51,333 bases of DNA from assembly GCA_029820565.1 (NCBI GenBank), contig JALGUR010000007.1, positions 1-51,333 on the forward strand. The letters are read 5' to 3'. Each line of letters starts with the position of its first letter. Positions within the stretch are counted from its first letter, which is position 1. Position numbers and translations under genes: made by a program. Shown here piece after piece: positions 10,214 to 18,986 of the stretch. This DNA comes from Candidatus Zipacnadia bacterium (GTDB lineage: Bacteria; Armatimonadota; Zipacnadia; Zipacnadales; Zipacnadaceae). The notes under the pieces are model-generated. The model was not told the origin of the DNA. It did not search any database and saw nothing but the letters and a program-made list of their open reading frames with translations.

Positions 10214-11400
10214 AGGGTTTGGTCTGCCGCGAATATCGGCCCGGTGATACCGCCGATGTGTTGAAGGTACGCAATCCCATCTTTGGGGCGATGAGCGAGG
10301 ACGACTGGGACCGCTATGTGCCCCGGATGACGGCGGGGCTTGCTTACCTGGACGACGAGGCGGTGGGCGTAATTCCCCTGGACCAGCGGGATTTCCTGCT
10401 GGCTCCCGGAGTAAGCGTGCCGGTGGCATTTGAGAATGCCGTGGGGGTGAAGGAAGAATATCGCAGCCGGGGCATAGGTACGGCGATAATTGAGTCAGCC
10501 CGCGAGTTTATGGCCGACCGCTGTGATCTGCTGATGGTATACCGAGGTGCTGAGCGCAGCACCGGCTATCGCTTCTATGTAAAAAGCGGTCATCAGGACT
10601 TGATTTATCTAACTCCTGTTGCGTGGCAGCCACCTGCCGGATTGGCCAGCGAAGCAATGGTGGCCGACATTGAAGTGCTTCACGAGCACGAACAAGAAGT
10701 CCTGCGTGCTTACAATGCCACATATGTGGCCTCCGGTGGCCATGCGCCGCGCCGGCTCGGATATTGGCGTGAGGCCCTGGCGGGACAGATATTCGTCGCA
10801 GTTCCCTGCCAAATACTATTCTACCGCTATCCGGCTGAAGGGGAAATCGTTGCCTACGGCATTTTCGGAATTCCTCGCAAGGACGGTTACGAACCGGTTA
10901 TGCGCATATTGGAGATAGCCAGTAGCAACGGCGTGGCGGGGGCAATTGAAGTACTTAAAGCCGCCGGGGCCGAAGCCCACAAGCGGGACGCGGCCATTAC
11001 TGACTATGTATCTGTTGACCATCCCTACCGCTATCAGTACCGGCAGTTGGGCTTCGTTGAAGAAGGCCGCAGCCTAATCATTATGGGCCAGGCCATAAAC
11101 CCTCAGCGACTCTTCCGCCGGACCTGTCGCTACCCCGAGGCCCTGGCTGACCTGAAGATCAACGTATGGACCCCGACCAGGGATTATGTGCTGTTTGAGG
11201 GCCCAGAAGCCACCAGGGAAATCACTCTGGAGGCCAAAGATGTAATACTTGAGCGGCTATTGACCCGCCGCCTGGATGTAGTTTCGGCATTTAATGGTGA
11301 TTTGCTTACTATTCGTAACGGAGATGCGGGCATTGCCGGGCGACTGGGCGAAGCATTGCCCTTTAGTCTCTGGGTTCATCATCATCTGGATTGGATATAG
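10204..11400 (+). CDS. Eis-like GNAT-family N-acetyltransferase
   Basis: The 398-residue protein begins with a GNAT domain. The acetyl-CoA pyrophosphate loop is visible in VKEEYRSRGIGTAIIES near residue 85, preceded by the beta-strand PVAFENAVGV. A second, weaker GNAT-like half follows (about 155-300, including YQYRQLGFVEEGRSLIIM), and the last hundred residues resemble the sterol-carrier-like tail of Eis-type acetyltransferases. Length fits that architecture. The start ATG lies inside the end of argC with a ten-base overlap. Its position inside an arginine operon suggests a small-molecule substrate linked to that pathway, possibly glutamate or an intermediate, but I cannot see a specificity determinant. 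The family is clear; the substrate is unknown. Confidence 0.82.
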   Translation: MAIEGLVCREYRPGDTADVLKVRNPIFGAMSEDDWDRYVPRMTAGLAYLDDEAVGVIPLDQRDFLLAPGVSVPVAFENAVGVKEEYRSRGIGTAIIESAREFMADRCDLLMVYRGAERSTGYRFYVKSGHQDLIYLTPVAWQPPAGLASEAMVADIEVLHEHEQEVLRAYNATYVASGGHAPRRLGYWREALAGQIFVAVPCQILFYRYPAEGEIVAYGIFGIPRKDGYEPVMRILEIASSNGVAGAIEVLKAAGAEAHKRDAAITDYVSVDHPYRYQYRQLGFVEEGRSLIIMGQAINPQRLFRRTCRYPEALADLKINVWTPTRDYVLFEGPEATREITLEAKDVILERLLTRRLDVVSAFNGDLLTIRNGDAGIAGRLGEALPFSLWVHHHLDWI

Positions 11401-11404
11401 CCAA

Positions 11405-11442
11405 TGTAGGGGCGAAACTTGCTGCGCACTTCCGCCCCTACA
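11405..11442. repeat. GTAGGGGCG palindromic element
   Basis: TGTAGGGGCG (11405-11414) and its perfect complement CGCCCCTACA (11433-11442) flank an 18-base centre. It sits immediately after the stop of the acetyltransferase gene and belongs with the GTAGGAGCG elements. Confidence 0.65.
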
Positions 11443-11503
11443 GACGACGGGCGCGGTTTTCTCAGCATCTCATTAGACTGCCAATGAACAGGAGAGGCAC
11501 TCT

Positions 11504-12256
11504 ATGCGTGACCTACACAAGTGGGAAGATTTGCGGCCTGAGGAATTCTATGAGGAATTCGAGCGTAGGCCGCTTGTGTATTGGGCCTGTGGAGCCATGG
11601 AGGAGCACGGCCTGCATAATGCGCTCGGGGTGGACCCATATACAGGGTACGAGATTTGCCGCCGAGCGCTGGGCATATCAGGCGGCATACTCTACCCTCT
11701 CGTTCCCTTCGCCCCGGCCGGCTGGCCGTCATTGTCGCGGGAACAGTTGCGCGGCGGGGGGCCCAACGACTTATTCCCCCCCAGCCTGTGGGTCAGCACG
11801 GAACTCTGCGAGCGCATTTATGTTGAATTGATGGAATCTATGGCCGACCTGGGCTTTAAGGTTTGCATCGCCTTTGGCGGTCACTGGCCCGCCGATGGCC
11901 TTCTCCAGCAGATTGAAAAGCAACACAAAGGCCGCATCGGCAATATGAAATTCTGGGGCGGCGGGACTTGGCGTATTCTCCAAGATGTGGTTGAGAAGAA
12001 AGCCGCGAATACTCCAAACATAGACGGCCATGGTATGATGTGGGAAACTTCACTGGTTACGGCTTTTCGCCCGGATTGGGTGGACCTTGAGCGCGCAGTT
12101 GACATTAAGCAAAGTCCGTTACCTTCCCAGTTGAAGAATGAGTCTGATGCGAAGATCGCAGAAATAGCCAACGCCAACTCCGACTTCGGTAACCACCTAC
12201 TGGGCATTGCTGCTCACCGTCTCGCCAAACTGGCTGCTGGGATGTTAGAGAACTAA
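11504..12256 (+). CDS. Creatininase-family amidohydrolase
   Basis: The 250-residue product fits the creatininase family, metal-dependent amidohydrolases that include creatinine amidohydrolase, MftE peptidase and riboflavin-pathway ArfB. The metal-ligand motif appears as GAMEEHGLHNALGVDP near residue 32, the usual HGGN is FGGHWPADG near 125, and a later HGMMWETSL near 180 supplies the conserved Glu. It has AGGAGAGG upstream. It lies 100 bases after the acetyltransferase and 40 bases before argJ, so it is almost certainly in the same transcript. Its role in arginine metabolism is not known to me; hydrolysis of a cyclic or amide-bonded by-product is a possibility. The FGGH variant of the usual GGN motif is worth noting. 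Confidence 0.82.
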   Translation: MRDLHKWEDLRPEEFYEEFERRPLVYWACGAMEEHGLHNALGVDPYTGYEICRRALGISGGILYPLVPFAPAGWPSLSREQLRGGGPNDLFPPSLWVSTELCERIYVELMESMADLGFKVCIAFGGHWPADGLLQQIEKQHKGRIGNMKFWGGGTWRILQDVVEKKAANTPNIDGHGMMWETSLVTAFRPDWVDLERAVDIKQSPLPSQLKNESDAKIAEIANANSDFGNHLLGIAAHRLAKLAAGMLEN

Positions 12257-12297
12257 CTGGGTCTGATTCGGTCTGATCTCCGCGGATAGGAGTGCAC

Positions 12298-13509
12298 ATG
12301 ATGTCTACTGATGCTTTTGAGGTGATTGATGGTGGTATTACCGCTCCCCTCGGTTTTTCGGGAGCAGCTATCAACTGCGGCATCAAGCCTGAAGCGCTGG
12401 ATTTGGTGCTAATATACTCTGACCGGCCGGCGGCGGCCGCCGCCACGGTGACCACTAATAGTTTCCGCGCCGCGCCGACCTTCGTCGCCCAGGAGCATAC
12501 AGCCAACGGCCAGGCTCAGGCCATTGTGGCCAACAGTGGCAACGCCAATGCCGCTACCGGGGCGCAGGGCCTGGCTAATGCTCGCCAGATGGCTCAGTTG
12601 GCTGGCCAAGCCTTGGGGGTGCCGCCAGAGGATGTAGTGGTTTGTTCAACCGGCCACATTGGCGTTCAACTGCCGATGGACGAGATGGCGGCGGGTGTCA
12701 GGGAGGTTAGTGGGCAGCTGAGCCGGGATAACCCGCAACTGGTGGCTCGGGGAATAATGACTACCGATACCTTTCCCAAAATGATATCGGTACAGTTTGA
12801 AGTCGCCGGCACGCCAGTGAAGATGGGTGCTGTTGCCAAAGGTGCGGGGATGATTTGCCCGCATATGGCCACAATGCTCTGCTTCATCACCACCGATTTA
12901 GTTGTCGCCCCTCACTTGCTGCGCACCAGTCTGCCCGAGGCTGTGGAGCAATCGTTCAATTGCATATCGGTAGACAATTGTATGAGCACCAACGATACGG
13001 TGGTTATCCTGGCCAATGGTCGGGCCGGTCATATTCCCCTCACTGCGCCGGAATCAGGAGGTTACCAGGTGTTTATGGCTGCTTTATGCTATGTAACGCG
13101 GGAACTGGCCAAAATGATAGCCCGCGATGGGGAAGAGGCCACCAAATTTGTGGAAATCACGGTCAGCGGTGCGCAGAATTGGGAGCAAGCCCGCCACGTT
13201 GGCAAAATCATCGCTAACTACAATCTGCTGAAGTGTTCCATCTATGGTCAGGATTTCAACTGGGGCCGCATTGCCGCCGCATTAGGCAGTAGCCGTCAGC
13301 CATTTGATCCGGCCTCGGTTAGTCTGACTTTGGCGGGAATACCGGTCTGGGACCGGGGACAAATACTTGATTATGACCAGACCGAAGGCCAGCGGCGCAT
13401 GCAGGCCGACGAAATCAGTATCGCGGTAGACTTAGGGCTGGGTGAGGCCCAGGCCACCGTCTGGACCTGTGATTTGAGTCCGGAGTATGTGCAGTTCAAT
13501 GCCGAATAG
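12298..13509 (+). CDS. argJ: Glutamate N-acetyltransferase / ornithine acetyltransferase
   Basis: ArgJ transfers the acetyl group from N-acetylornithine to glutamate, closing the acetyl cycle of arginine synthesis; some forms also use acetyl-CoA. The proenzyme cleaves itself before a threonine that becomes the nucleophile, here in GAGMICPHMATMLCFI near residue 190. Other family marks are NSGNANAATG near 80, STGHIGVQLPMD near 118, and SVDNCMSTNDTV near 225. The length of 403 is normal. The ATG at 12298 has AGGAG five bases upstream, with a second ATG directly after it. It is the last gene of the argC operon; the next gene starts after 71 bases. Confidence 0.96.
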   Translation: MMSTDAFEVIDGGITAPLGFSGAAINCGIKPEALDLVLIYSDRPAAAAATVTTNSFRAAPTFVAQEHTANGQAQAIVANSGNANAATGAQGLANARQMAQLAGQALGVPPEDVVVCSTGHIGVQLPMDEMAAGVREVSGQLSRDNPQLVARGIMTTDTFPKMISVQFEVAGTPVKMGAVAKGAGMICPHMATMLCFITTDLVVAPHLLRTSLPEAVEQSFNCISVDNCMSTNDTVVILANGRAGHIPLTAPESGGYQVFMAALCYVTRELAKMIARDGEEATKFVEITVSGAQNWEQARHVGKIIANYNLLKCSIYGQDFNWGRIAAALGSSRQPFDPASVSLTLAGIPVWDRGQILDYDQTEGQRRMQADEISIAVDLGLGEAQATVWTCDLSPEYVQFNAE

Positions 13510-13580
13510 AGTTTCATCGCCTTGACATTGAGGTATTTTGGAAGCATACGCCAGATGAATTAGAGATCAGGAGGGAGAAT

Positions 13581-15920
13581 ATGATTATCAAAGTTGCCCC
13601 AGGCACAATAGTTGTATACATCACGGTTGGAATACTGCTGCTGGGTCTATGCGAAAGGGCGCAGGCGGACATCACGTTAGCTAGCGATGGACAATCAGAT
13701 TACACCATCGTAATTGATCGGCATTGCTCGCCGTCCGAGCAGCATGGGGCCGAAGAGCTCCAGAAGTTTCTGGAGCAGATTTGTGGCGCTAAACTCCCCA
13801 TCAGGCGGATACCAGTCAGTGGCCCGATGATACTGGTGGGTAGAAGTAAAATTCTGGACCGGCTGCCGGTGGACATCAATTTTGAGGCCCTGGGCAACGA
13901 AGGTTTTGTGATAAAGACGGTGGGGTCTGATCTGGTGTTAGCGGGCGGACGACAGCGGGGAACGATGTATGCCTGCTATGAATTTCTGGACAAGTTCCTG
14001 GGCTGCCGGTGGTTCACTCCCGAGGTCACTCATATACCCCATCGGCCGACCATTGAGCTTCCTAACATAGATTACCAGAAAGTACGAGTGCTGGAATATC
14101 GTGAACCGTTCTACACCGAGGCTTTTGACGGAGACTGGGCGGCCCGTAACCGGATGAACAGCAACCGTGCGGCGCTGGGCAAACAGCACGGGGGTAAGAT
14201 TGTCTACAAAGGCTTTGTTCATACCTTCTATTCGCTGGTCTCTCCCGGCAAATACTTTGAGCAGCATCCTGAATATTTCTCTGAGATTGACGGGAAACGC
14301 ACCCACGAGAGGGCACAGCTTTGCCTGACCAATCCTGACGTGGTCAAGATTGCCACTGAAAGCGTCCGCCAGTGGCTACGCGACAGCCCCGAGGTCAATA
14401 TTGTTTCCGTCTCCCAGAATGACTGCTGGGCATACTGTGAATGCGAGAAGTGTCGAGCGCTGGCTGAACACGAAGGCAGCCAGGCCGGGCCGATACTGCA
14501 TTTTGTCAACCAGATAGCTGACAATATTAAAGATGAGTTCCCCGATGTGGCTATTGATACCCTCGCTTATCAGTACAGTCGCAAGCCACCGCAACATATC
14601 AAGCCCCGCCCCAATGTCATCGTGCGCTTGTGCAGCATTGAGTGCTGCTTCTCCCACCCGCTCAGTACCTGTGATTCGGCGGAAAACACCCGCTTCCGCG
14701 AAGATATAATAGGCTGGTCAAAGATGTGCAATCGCTTACATGTATGGGATTACGTTACCAACTTTGCCCACTACATTATGCCCTTCCCCAACCTGTATAG
14801 TCTCCAGCCTAACATCAAGTTCTTTATTGACCACAATGTCAAGGGCATATTTGAAGAGGGCAACTATCATGGTGGCGGCGAATTTGCCGAGCTGCGCTCG
14901 TATATAATGGCCCGGTGTCTGTGGAATCCTGATTGTAACTGGAAAAAGGAAATGAATGCGTTCCTGCAAGCCTACTATGGGCCAGCCGCCGGGCCTATCC
15001 GGCAATACATTGCCTTGCTGCACCAAAAAGTGCAAGAAGATAATATCCACGTCCATATATACGACGCGCCAACTTCGGCGTATCTAACTAAGCAGATAAT
15101 CAACCAGGCGGACGAACTATTTGATAAGGCCCAGGCTGCAGTGGCCGATGACCCGGTCTTGCTACTGCGAGTGCACAAAGAGCGGCTACCCATTGATTAT
15201 GTTAAGATATCCCGCCCTGGGGAATGCTTTTCTTCTTGGCAGGAGTATGATGCGACTGTGGAAGAGTTTGCACGGATAGCCAAAGAATGGGGCATTGCAC
15301 GCATTAGGGAAGGGGCATTGCTTGATGAGAGACTCAAGCAGTGGCGAGAGAACGTTAAGACTCACAAGGAAGCCGCCGAAATTCCCGAGGAGCAAGTCAC
15401 TATCCAACCGCTGGGAGGCGTGTGGAGATTCGCCATTGACCCCGATGAGATTGGCGTGTCTGAGAACTGGTTTGATAGCTCCTTTGATGATGGCAAATGG
15501 GCACAAGTGCGCAGCGATGTGGGCGGGTATTCTGGCTGGGAAAGTCAAGGCTTTCCTGACTATACCGGCTTTGGGTGGTACCGACAATCTTTCCAGATTC
15601 CTGATGAACTGAACAGGCATAAGCTTCTCTACCTGTACTTCGGCGCGATAGATGAAGATGCCTACATTTATCTGAACGGGGAGCAGGCCTATGAGCATAG
15701 CTGCGCCTCAACTGGCCTGGCTCCCAGGGCCATCTGGGTAACGCCGTTTGCTTTCCAGGCCCATGCCTGCTTGAAGTTCGGCCAAGAGAATACCATGGCG
15801 GTACGAGTTTACAACCGCTTCGGCATGGGTGGCATTTACCGGCCGGTTTATCTTATCGGTGCCGATCGCGAACTGGATGCATCGTTGATAAAAGCCTTGA
15901 TCCAGCAGAGGGCTAAGTAG
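13581..15920 (+). CDS. Secreted DUF4838 protein with C-terminal jelly-roll domain
   Basis: The 779-residue product has a signal peptide (residues 1-29, ending ERAQA). An alpha-glucuronidase-like N-terminal domain follows (QHGAEELQKFLEQICGAKLP and GRQRGTMYACYEFLDKFLG near 55-140). The centre is DUF4838-like, with the Cys-rich SQNDCWAYCECEKCRALAEH near 280. From residue about 607 there is a beta-sandwich sugar-binding domain (GGVWRFAIDP, YTGFGWYRQSFQIP, YLYFGAIDEDAYIYLNG, GGIYRPVYLIG) like those at the ends of beta-galactosidases. The likely role is handling of extracellular polysaccharide; the reaction is unknown. AGGAGGGAG precedes the ATG, and a TTGACA at 13522 may belong to its own promoter. 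The C-terminal domain is homologous to the broken one at 3074-3260. Confidence 0.82.
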   Translation: MIIKVAPGTIVVYITVGILLLGLCERAQADITLASDGQSDYTIVIDRHCSPSEQHGAEELQKFLEQICGAKLPIRRIPVSGPMILVGRSKILDRLPVDINFEALGNEGFVIKTVGSDLVLAGGRQRGTMYACYEFLDKFLGCRWFTPEVTHIPHRPTIELPNIDYQKVRVLEYREPFYTEAFDGDWAARNRMNSNRAALGKQHGGKIVYKGFVHTFYSLVSPGKYFEQHPEYFSEIDGKRTHERAQLCLTNPDVVKIATESVRQWLRDSPEVNIVSVSQNDCWAYCECEKCRALAEHEGSQAGPILHFVNQIADNIKDEFPDVAIDTLAYQYSRKPPQHIKPRPNVIVRLCSIECCFSHPLSTCDSAENTRFREDIIGWSKMCNRLHVWDYVTNFAHYIMPFPNLYSLQPNIKFFIDHNVKGIFEEGNYHGGGEFAELRSYIMARCLWNPDCNWKKEMNAFLQAYYGPAAGPIRQYIALLHQKVQEDNIHVHIYDAPTSAYLTKQIINQADELFDKAQAAVADDPVLLLRVHKERLPIDYVKISRPGECFSSWQEYDATVEEFARIAKEWGIARIREGALLDERLKQWRENVKTHKEAAEIPEEQVTIQPLGGVWRFAIDPDEIGVSENWFDSSFDDGKWAQVRSDVGGYSGWESQGFPDYTGFGWYRQSFQIPDELNRHKLLYLYFGAIDEDAYIYLNGEQAYEHSCASTGLAPRAIWVTPFAFQAHACLKFGQENTMAVRVYNRFGMGGIYRPVYLIGADRELDASLIKALIQQRAK

Positions 15921-15998
15921 AGTTGGTACATAAGGCAAAGGGGCTCTCATGGTCATCCCTTAACTGTTGCCTTTCATAGCGAAGTGAGTTTAGTCTTC

Positions 15999-16027
15999 TT
16001 GACAATTGGGTATCAATCAAGTATAAT
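15999..16027 (+). promoter_or_regulatory. Consensus sigma-70 promoter for the leuA leader
   Basis: TTGACA (15999-16004), a 17-base spacer and TATAAT (16022-16027) match the consensus at all twelve positions. Transcription would begin near 16034, immediately before the T-box leader. Confidence 0.85.
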
Positions 16028-16033
16028 TTTGTG

Positions 16034-16336
16034 GTAATTGGTAATTGCGGAAAAAGACTCTGACGAGGAGTAGTAGGCTCGGGGAGGATACAGAGAGGCC
16101 GCTCCTGGCTGGAAGGCGGCTATCCGAAGCGGGCTGAATCTCGCCTCTGAGTTGCGGGCTGAACAGGCTAAAGGGCCTTATTAGGTACCGACGGAGTTCC
16201 TACCGTTAGAAGGGAAGCAGCATCGGACCTGACGTTATCCCGTGCTGGCTGAGTGGGCCGCACCAGCGGCCAACAAGAGTGGTACCGCGGACAGGACTAT
16301 CAAGCCTTCCGTCTCTTGAGGAGACGGAAGGCTTTT
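16034..16336 (+). promoter_or_regulatory. T-box riboswitch controlling leuA
   Basis: The leader contains the T-box sequence AGAGTGGTACCGCGG (16276-16290), which pairs with the free CCA end of uncharged tRNA, followed at once by an intrinsic terminator. The upstream half has an AGTAGTA stretch near 16070 resembling the stem I S-turn. GAAT followed by CTC at 16140-16142 could be the specifier; CTC is a leucine codon and agrees with leuA downstream. The specifier assignment is inference from position and gene, not from a full fold. Uncharged tRNA-Leu would favour antitermination and leuA expression. Confidence 0.88.
16302..16336 (+). terminator. Intrinsic terminator of the T-box leader
   Basis: AAGCCTTCCGTCTC (16302-16315) and its perfect complement (16321-16334) form a 14-base stem with a five-base loop, ending in TTTT. 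It is the regulated terminator of the T-box. Confidence 0.88.
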
Positions 16337-16344
16337 GTCATTGT

Positions 16345-16430
16345 GCGTAGCGCAGGTTCGGCTCGACTGAGCGCCTCGAAGTCTCAACCTGCGCTGCGGG
16401 GCGAGGTTAGAGAACCTCGCCTACGCGATA
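16345..16430. repeat. Compound palindromic element between T-box terminator and leuA
   Basis: GCGTAGCGCAGGTT opens the element, AACCTGCGC answers it after a 27-base centre, and a second perfect hairpin of GGCGAGGTT (16400-16408), AGAG and AACCTCGCC (16413-16421) follows, then CTACGCG. It belongs to the family at 7755 and 28440 and lies inside the leuA message. Confidence 0.7.
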
Positions 16431-16485
16431 CGAGGGAGTCTCACAGATAGTCAGCTCCTACCTGTTTGCTAAAGGAGGAATTATT

Positions 16486-18024
16486 ATGGCCAGAGTTATT
16501 AAGATTTTTGATACCACCCTGCGCGACGGGGAGCAGTCGCCCGGCGCCAGCCTCAGTGTGTCTGAGAAGGTGACCATTGCTCACCAACTCGCCGCGCTGA
16601 ATGTGGACATAATTGAGGCCGGCTTTCCTATCTCCTCACCTGAGGACCTGGAGGCTGTCCGGCGCATAGCCCTGGAGGTGCAGGGGCCGATTATTTGCGG
16701 GCTGGCCCGCACGATGGAAGACGATATTGACAGCTGCGGGGAAGCCCTGAAGGATTGTCCCCGTCCGCGTATTCATACTTTCGTGGGCACTTCTCCGGTC
16801 CATCTGGCGAAGAAATTGGGTAAAACACCCGCCGAGGTGTTAGATATGGCCGTGACGGCGGTCAAGTTAGCTCGGGAGAGATGCGACGATGTGGAGTTCT
16901 CTCCCGAAGACGCGATGCGCACCGATTGGCAGTTTCTGGGCGAAATTGTCCAGGCCACTATTGAGGCGGGGGCTACTACAATCAATATCCCCGATACCGT
17001 CGGCTATGCCACCCCGTGGGAGATGACCAGCACCATTGAGTACCTGCGCGAACATGTGCCCAATATTGACCAGTGCACCATCAGTGTCCACTGCCACGAT
17101 GATTTGGGGATGAGTGTCGCCAATTCACTAGCGGCGGTAAAGGCAGGCGCTGGCCAGGTAGAATGTACCATCAATGGGATGGGGGAGCGGGCCGGTAATG
17201 CCTCCCTGGAAGAGATAGTAATGGCCCTAAAGACCCGCGCCGATGAGTTCGATGTGATCACCAATGTGCGTACACAGCAAATCATCAAGACTTCGCGGAT
17301 GGTCTCCAATTTGATGGGCTTTGTTGTCCAGCCCAATAAGGCCATTGTCGGGGCAAATGCCTTTGCTCATGAAGCCGGCATCCACCAACACGGGGTAATT
17401 ATGGACCGTCAAACCTACGAAATAATGCGGCCCGAAGATGTGGGCCTTAGTGAGAGTGTCCTCACCCTGGGCCGCCGCTCCGGCCGCCATGGGCTGCGCC
17501 AGCGCCTGACCGAGTTGGGCTACGAAGTCACTGATGAGCAACTTGACGAAGTCTACCAACGCTTCCTGGAGGTAGCTGATAAGAAGAAACAGGTCTATGA
17601 CGAGGATTTGCAGGCAATTATGCGCGAGGCGACGGCTCAGGTGCCCGAGACCTGGCGGCTGGTGGATCTGCAGACCACTTCGGGAACAATGCCCACGGCT
17701 ACGGTCAAACTGGAAAAGCAAGGCGAGACCTTCGTAGACGCTGCTTGCGGCAATGGGCCGGTGGATGCGGCCTACCAGGCCATTGATAGGATTACTGGCG
17801 TCAGTCTGACCTTAGAAGACTATTCCGTGCGCAGCGTGAGCATGGGCCGCGATGCCATTGGCGAAGCCACGGTGAAGGTAAAGCGCAATGGCCAGGAGGC
17901 CATTGGCAAGGCCAGCAGCACCGACATCGTGGAAGCCAGTGCTAAGGCATATTTGAACGCCATCAACCGCTTATTGGTCCGCGAAACCCGTGCTGTTACA
18001 GGGGGCGGGGAAGCAGGCAGATAG
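16486..18024 (+). CDS. leuA: 2-isopropylmalate synthase
   Basis: LeuA condenses acetyl-CoA with 2-oxoisovalerate, the first committed step of leucine synthesis. The 512-residue protein opens with [19 protein letters not shown], has the metal-binding [13 protein letters not shown] near residue 202 and the [14 protein letters not shown] loop near 225, and ends with the allosteric LeuA regulatory domain (about 375-505) through which leucine normally inhibits it. AAAGGAGG lies upstream of the ATG. It stands alone behind a T-box leader, so it has two controls, tRNA charging on transcription and leucine on the enzyme. No other leucine gene is adjacent in the window. Confidence 0.96.
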   Translation: MARVIKIFDTTLRDGEQSPGASLSVSEKVTIAHQLAALNVDIIEAGFPISSPEDLEAVRRIALEVQGPIICGLARTMEDDIDSCGEALKDCPRPRIHTFVGTSPVHLAKKLGKTPAEVLDMAVTAVKLARERCDDVEFSPEDAMRTDWQFLGEIVQATIEAGATTINIPDTVGYATPWEMTSTIEYLREHVPNIDQCTISVHCHDDLGMSVANSLAAVKAGAGQVECTINGMGERAGNASLEEIVMALKTRADEFDVITNVRTQQIIKTSRMVSNLMGFVVQPNKAIVGANAFAHEAGIHQHGVIMDRQTYEIMRPEDVGLSESVLTLGRRSGRHGLRQRLTELGYEVTDEQLDEVYQRFLEVADKKKQVYDEDLQAIMREATAQVPETWRLVDLQTTSGTMPTATVKLEKQGETFVDAACGNGPVDAAYQAIDRITGVSLTLEDYSVRSVSMGRDAIGEATVKVKRNGQEAIGKASSTDIVEASAKAYLNAINRLLVRETRAVTGGGEAGR

Positions 18025-18035
18025 CGGCAGGGGAT

Positions 18036-18078
18036 GAGGGGCCTCACCCCTGGCCCCTCTCCGTCCCAGAGAGGGGAA
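18036..18078. repeat. GGCCCCTC inverted-repeat element
   Basis: GAGGGGCC (18036-18043) and GGCCCCTC (18052-18059) form a perfect inverted repeat, followed by a second half GAGAGGGG. The motif resembles a widespread bacterial intergenic repeat that produces spurious reading frames. It lies between the convergent leuA and ThuA-like genes. Confidence 0.5.
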
Positions 18079-18180
18079 TTAGTGTCTAGCCCAGAGTGAG
18101 TACCGTGAGCGCTTGGCCGGTCGCTTATAGTGCTGTTGCTGTCCTTGCTGTCGCTGCTGTCGTTGCTAATAACTGCCGTT

Positions 18181-18825
18181 CTAACGGCTGGCCCAGAGCA
18201 TCCCGCGCTCCACGATCTGCCGTACCTCGGGGACTTGGAAGTCCGCGGCGACGTGACCCAGCGAGGTGTAAAACACCCGGCCCTGGTCATACCGCCGCTT
18301 CCAGACCACTGGCATCACACAACCCGCGACCCAAGGATAATGTTCGCCGCTGAAAGTGGTCGTGGCCAGTACTTCATTGGACGGGTCCACGTGCATATAG
18401 TACTGTTCGGAGTGCATCGCGAAATCTGACAGTCCGGCGGTGATGGGATCGTCGTGGTTGATGATGTTGACCTCATAGTCAACGATGCCTCCCGGGTGGA
18501 CTACCCACTGGCCGCCCACCATAAACTGATACTCGGTGTTGTTGCGGAACGAATCGCCCATACCCCCGTGCCAACCAGCGATGCCCACCCCGCTAAGCAC
18601 CGCCGCCAACAGCCCCTTTTCTTGCTCCGAGGTTATTTCACCCATTGTCCACACGGGCACAATCAGGCTCAGAGCGGCCATATAGTCTTCCTCCAGATAG
18701 ACATCCAGCGTGTTGACGACTCTGACCTCAAAGCCCTGCTCCTCTAAATACGGAGCGAAAATATCCACGCACTGCTTAGGTTCGTGACCTTCCCAGCCTC
18801 CCCAGACCATCAGTGCTGATTTCAT
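18181..18825 (-). CDS. ThuA-like protein
   Basis: The 214-residue product belongs to the ThuA family, a class I amidotransferase-like fold found near sugar-catabolism genes. Visible marks are the opening [13 protein letters not shown], the [12 protein letters not shown] loop near residue 82, and the closing [10 protein letters not shown] near 188. The family name comes from trehalose utilisation in rhizobia, but the reaction is not established for most members. It has a strong AGGAGG seven bases before the ATG and is divergent from murC. A second, only distantly similar member is at 33578-34216. Confidence 0.85.
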   Translation of the reverse strand: MKSALMVWGGWEGHEPKQCVDIFAPYLEEQGFEVRVVNTLDVYLEEDYMAALSLIVPVWTMGEITSEQEKGLLAAVLSGVGIAGWHGGMGDSFRNNTEYQFMVGGQWVVHPGGIVDYEVNIINHDDPITAGLSDFAMHSEQYYMHVDPSNEVLATTTFSGEHYPWVAGCVMPVVWKRRYDQGRVFYTSLGHVAADFQVPEVRQIVERGMLWASR

Positions 18826-18917
18826 AATGTACCTCCTGAACCAAAATTATTCGTACAATCTTTTCCTCGTTAAGTGCCAGGCAAGCCCGGGACGAATAAC
18901 CTGTACTTCGCGAGTCC

Positions 18918-18947
18918 TTGCCAAAAGACCTCTTTATATTGTAAAAT
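18918..18947 (+). promoter_or_regulatory. Probable promoter for murC
   Basis: TTGCCA and TAAAAT are separated by 18 bases; initiation near 18954 leaves about 33 bases to the murC ATG. Confidence 0.5.
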
Positions 18948-18986
18948 AGATTGTGTATGGTCAGCAGCAGGTAAGGAAAGTCCAAT

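Noticed and set aside
18127-18164. TGCTGT-rich tract after leuA as a further heptamer array
   Set aside because: The units are not kept in a seven-base register for more than two copies, so I treat it only as low-complexity sequence.
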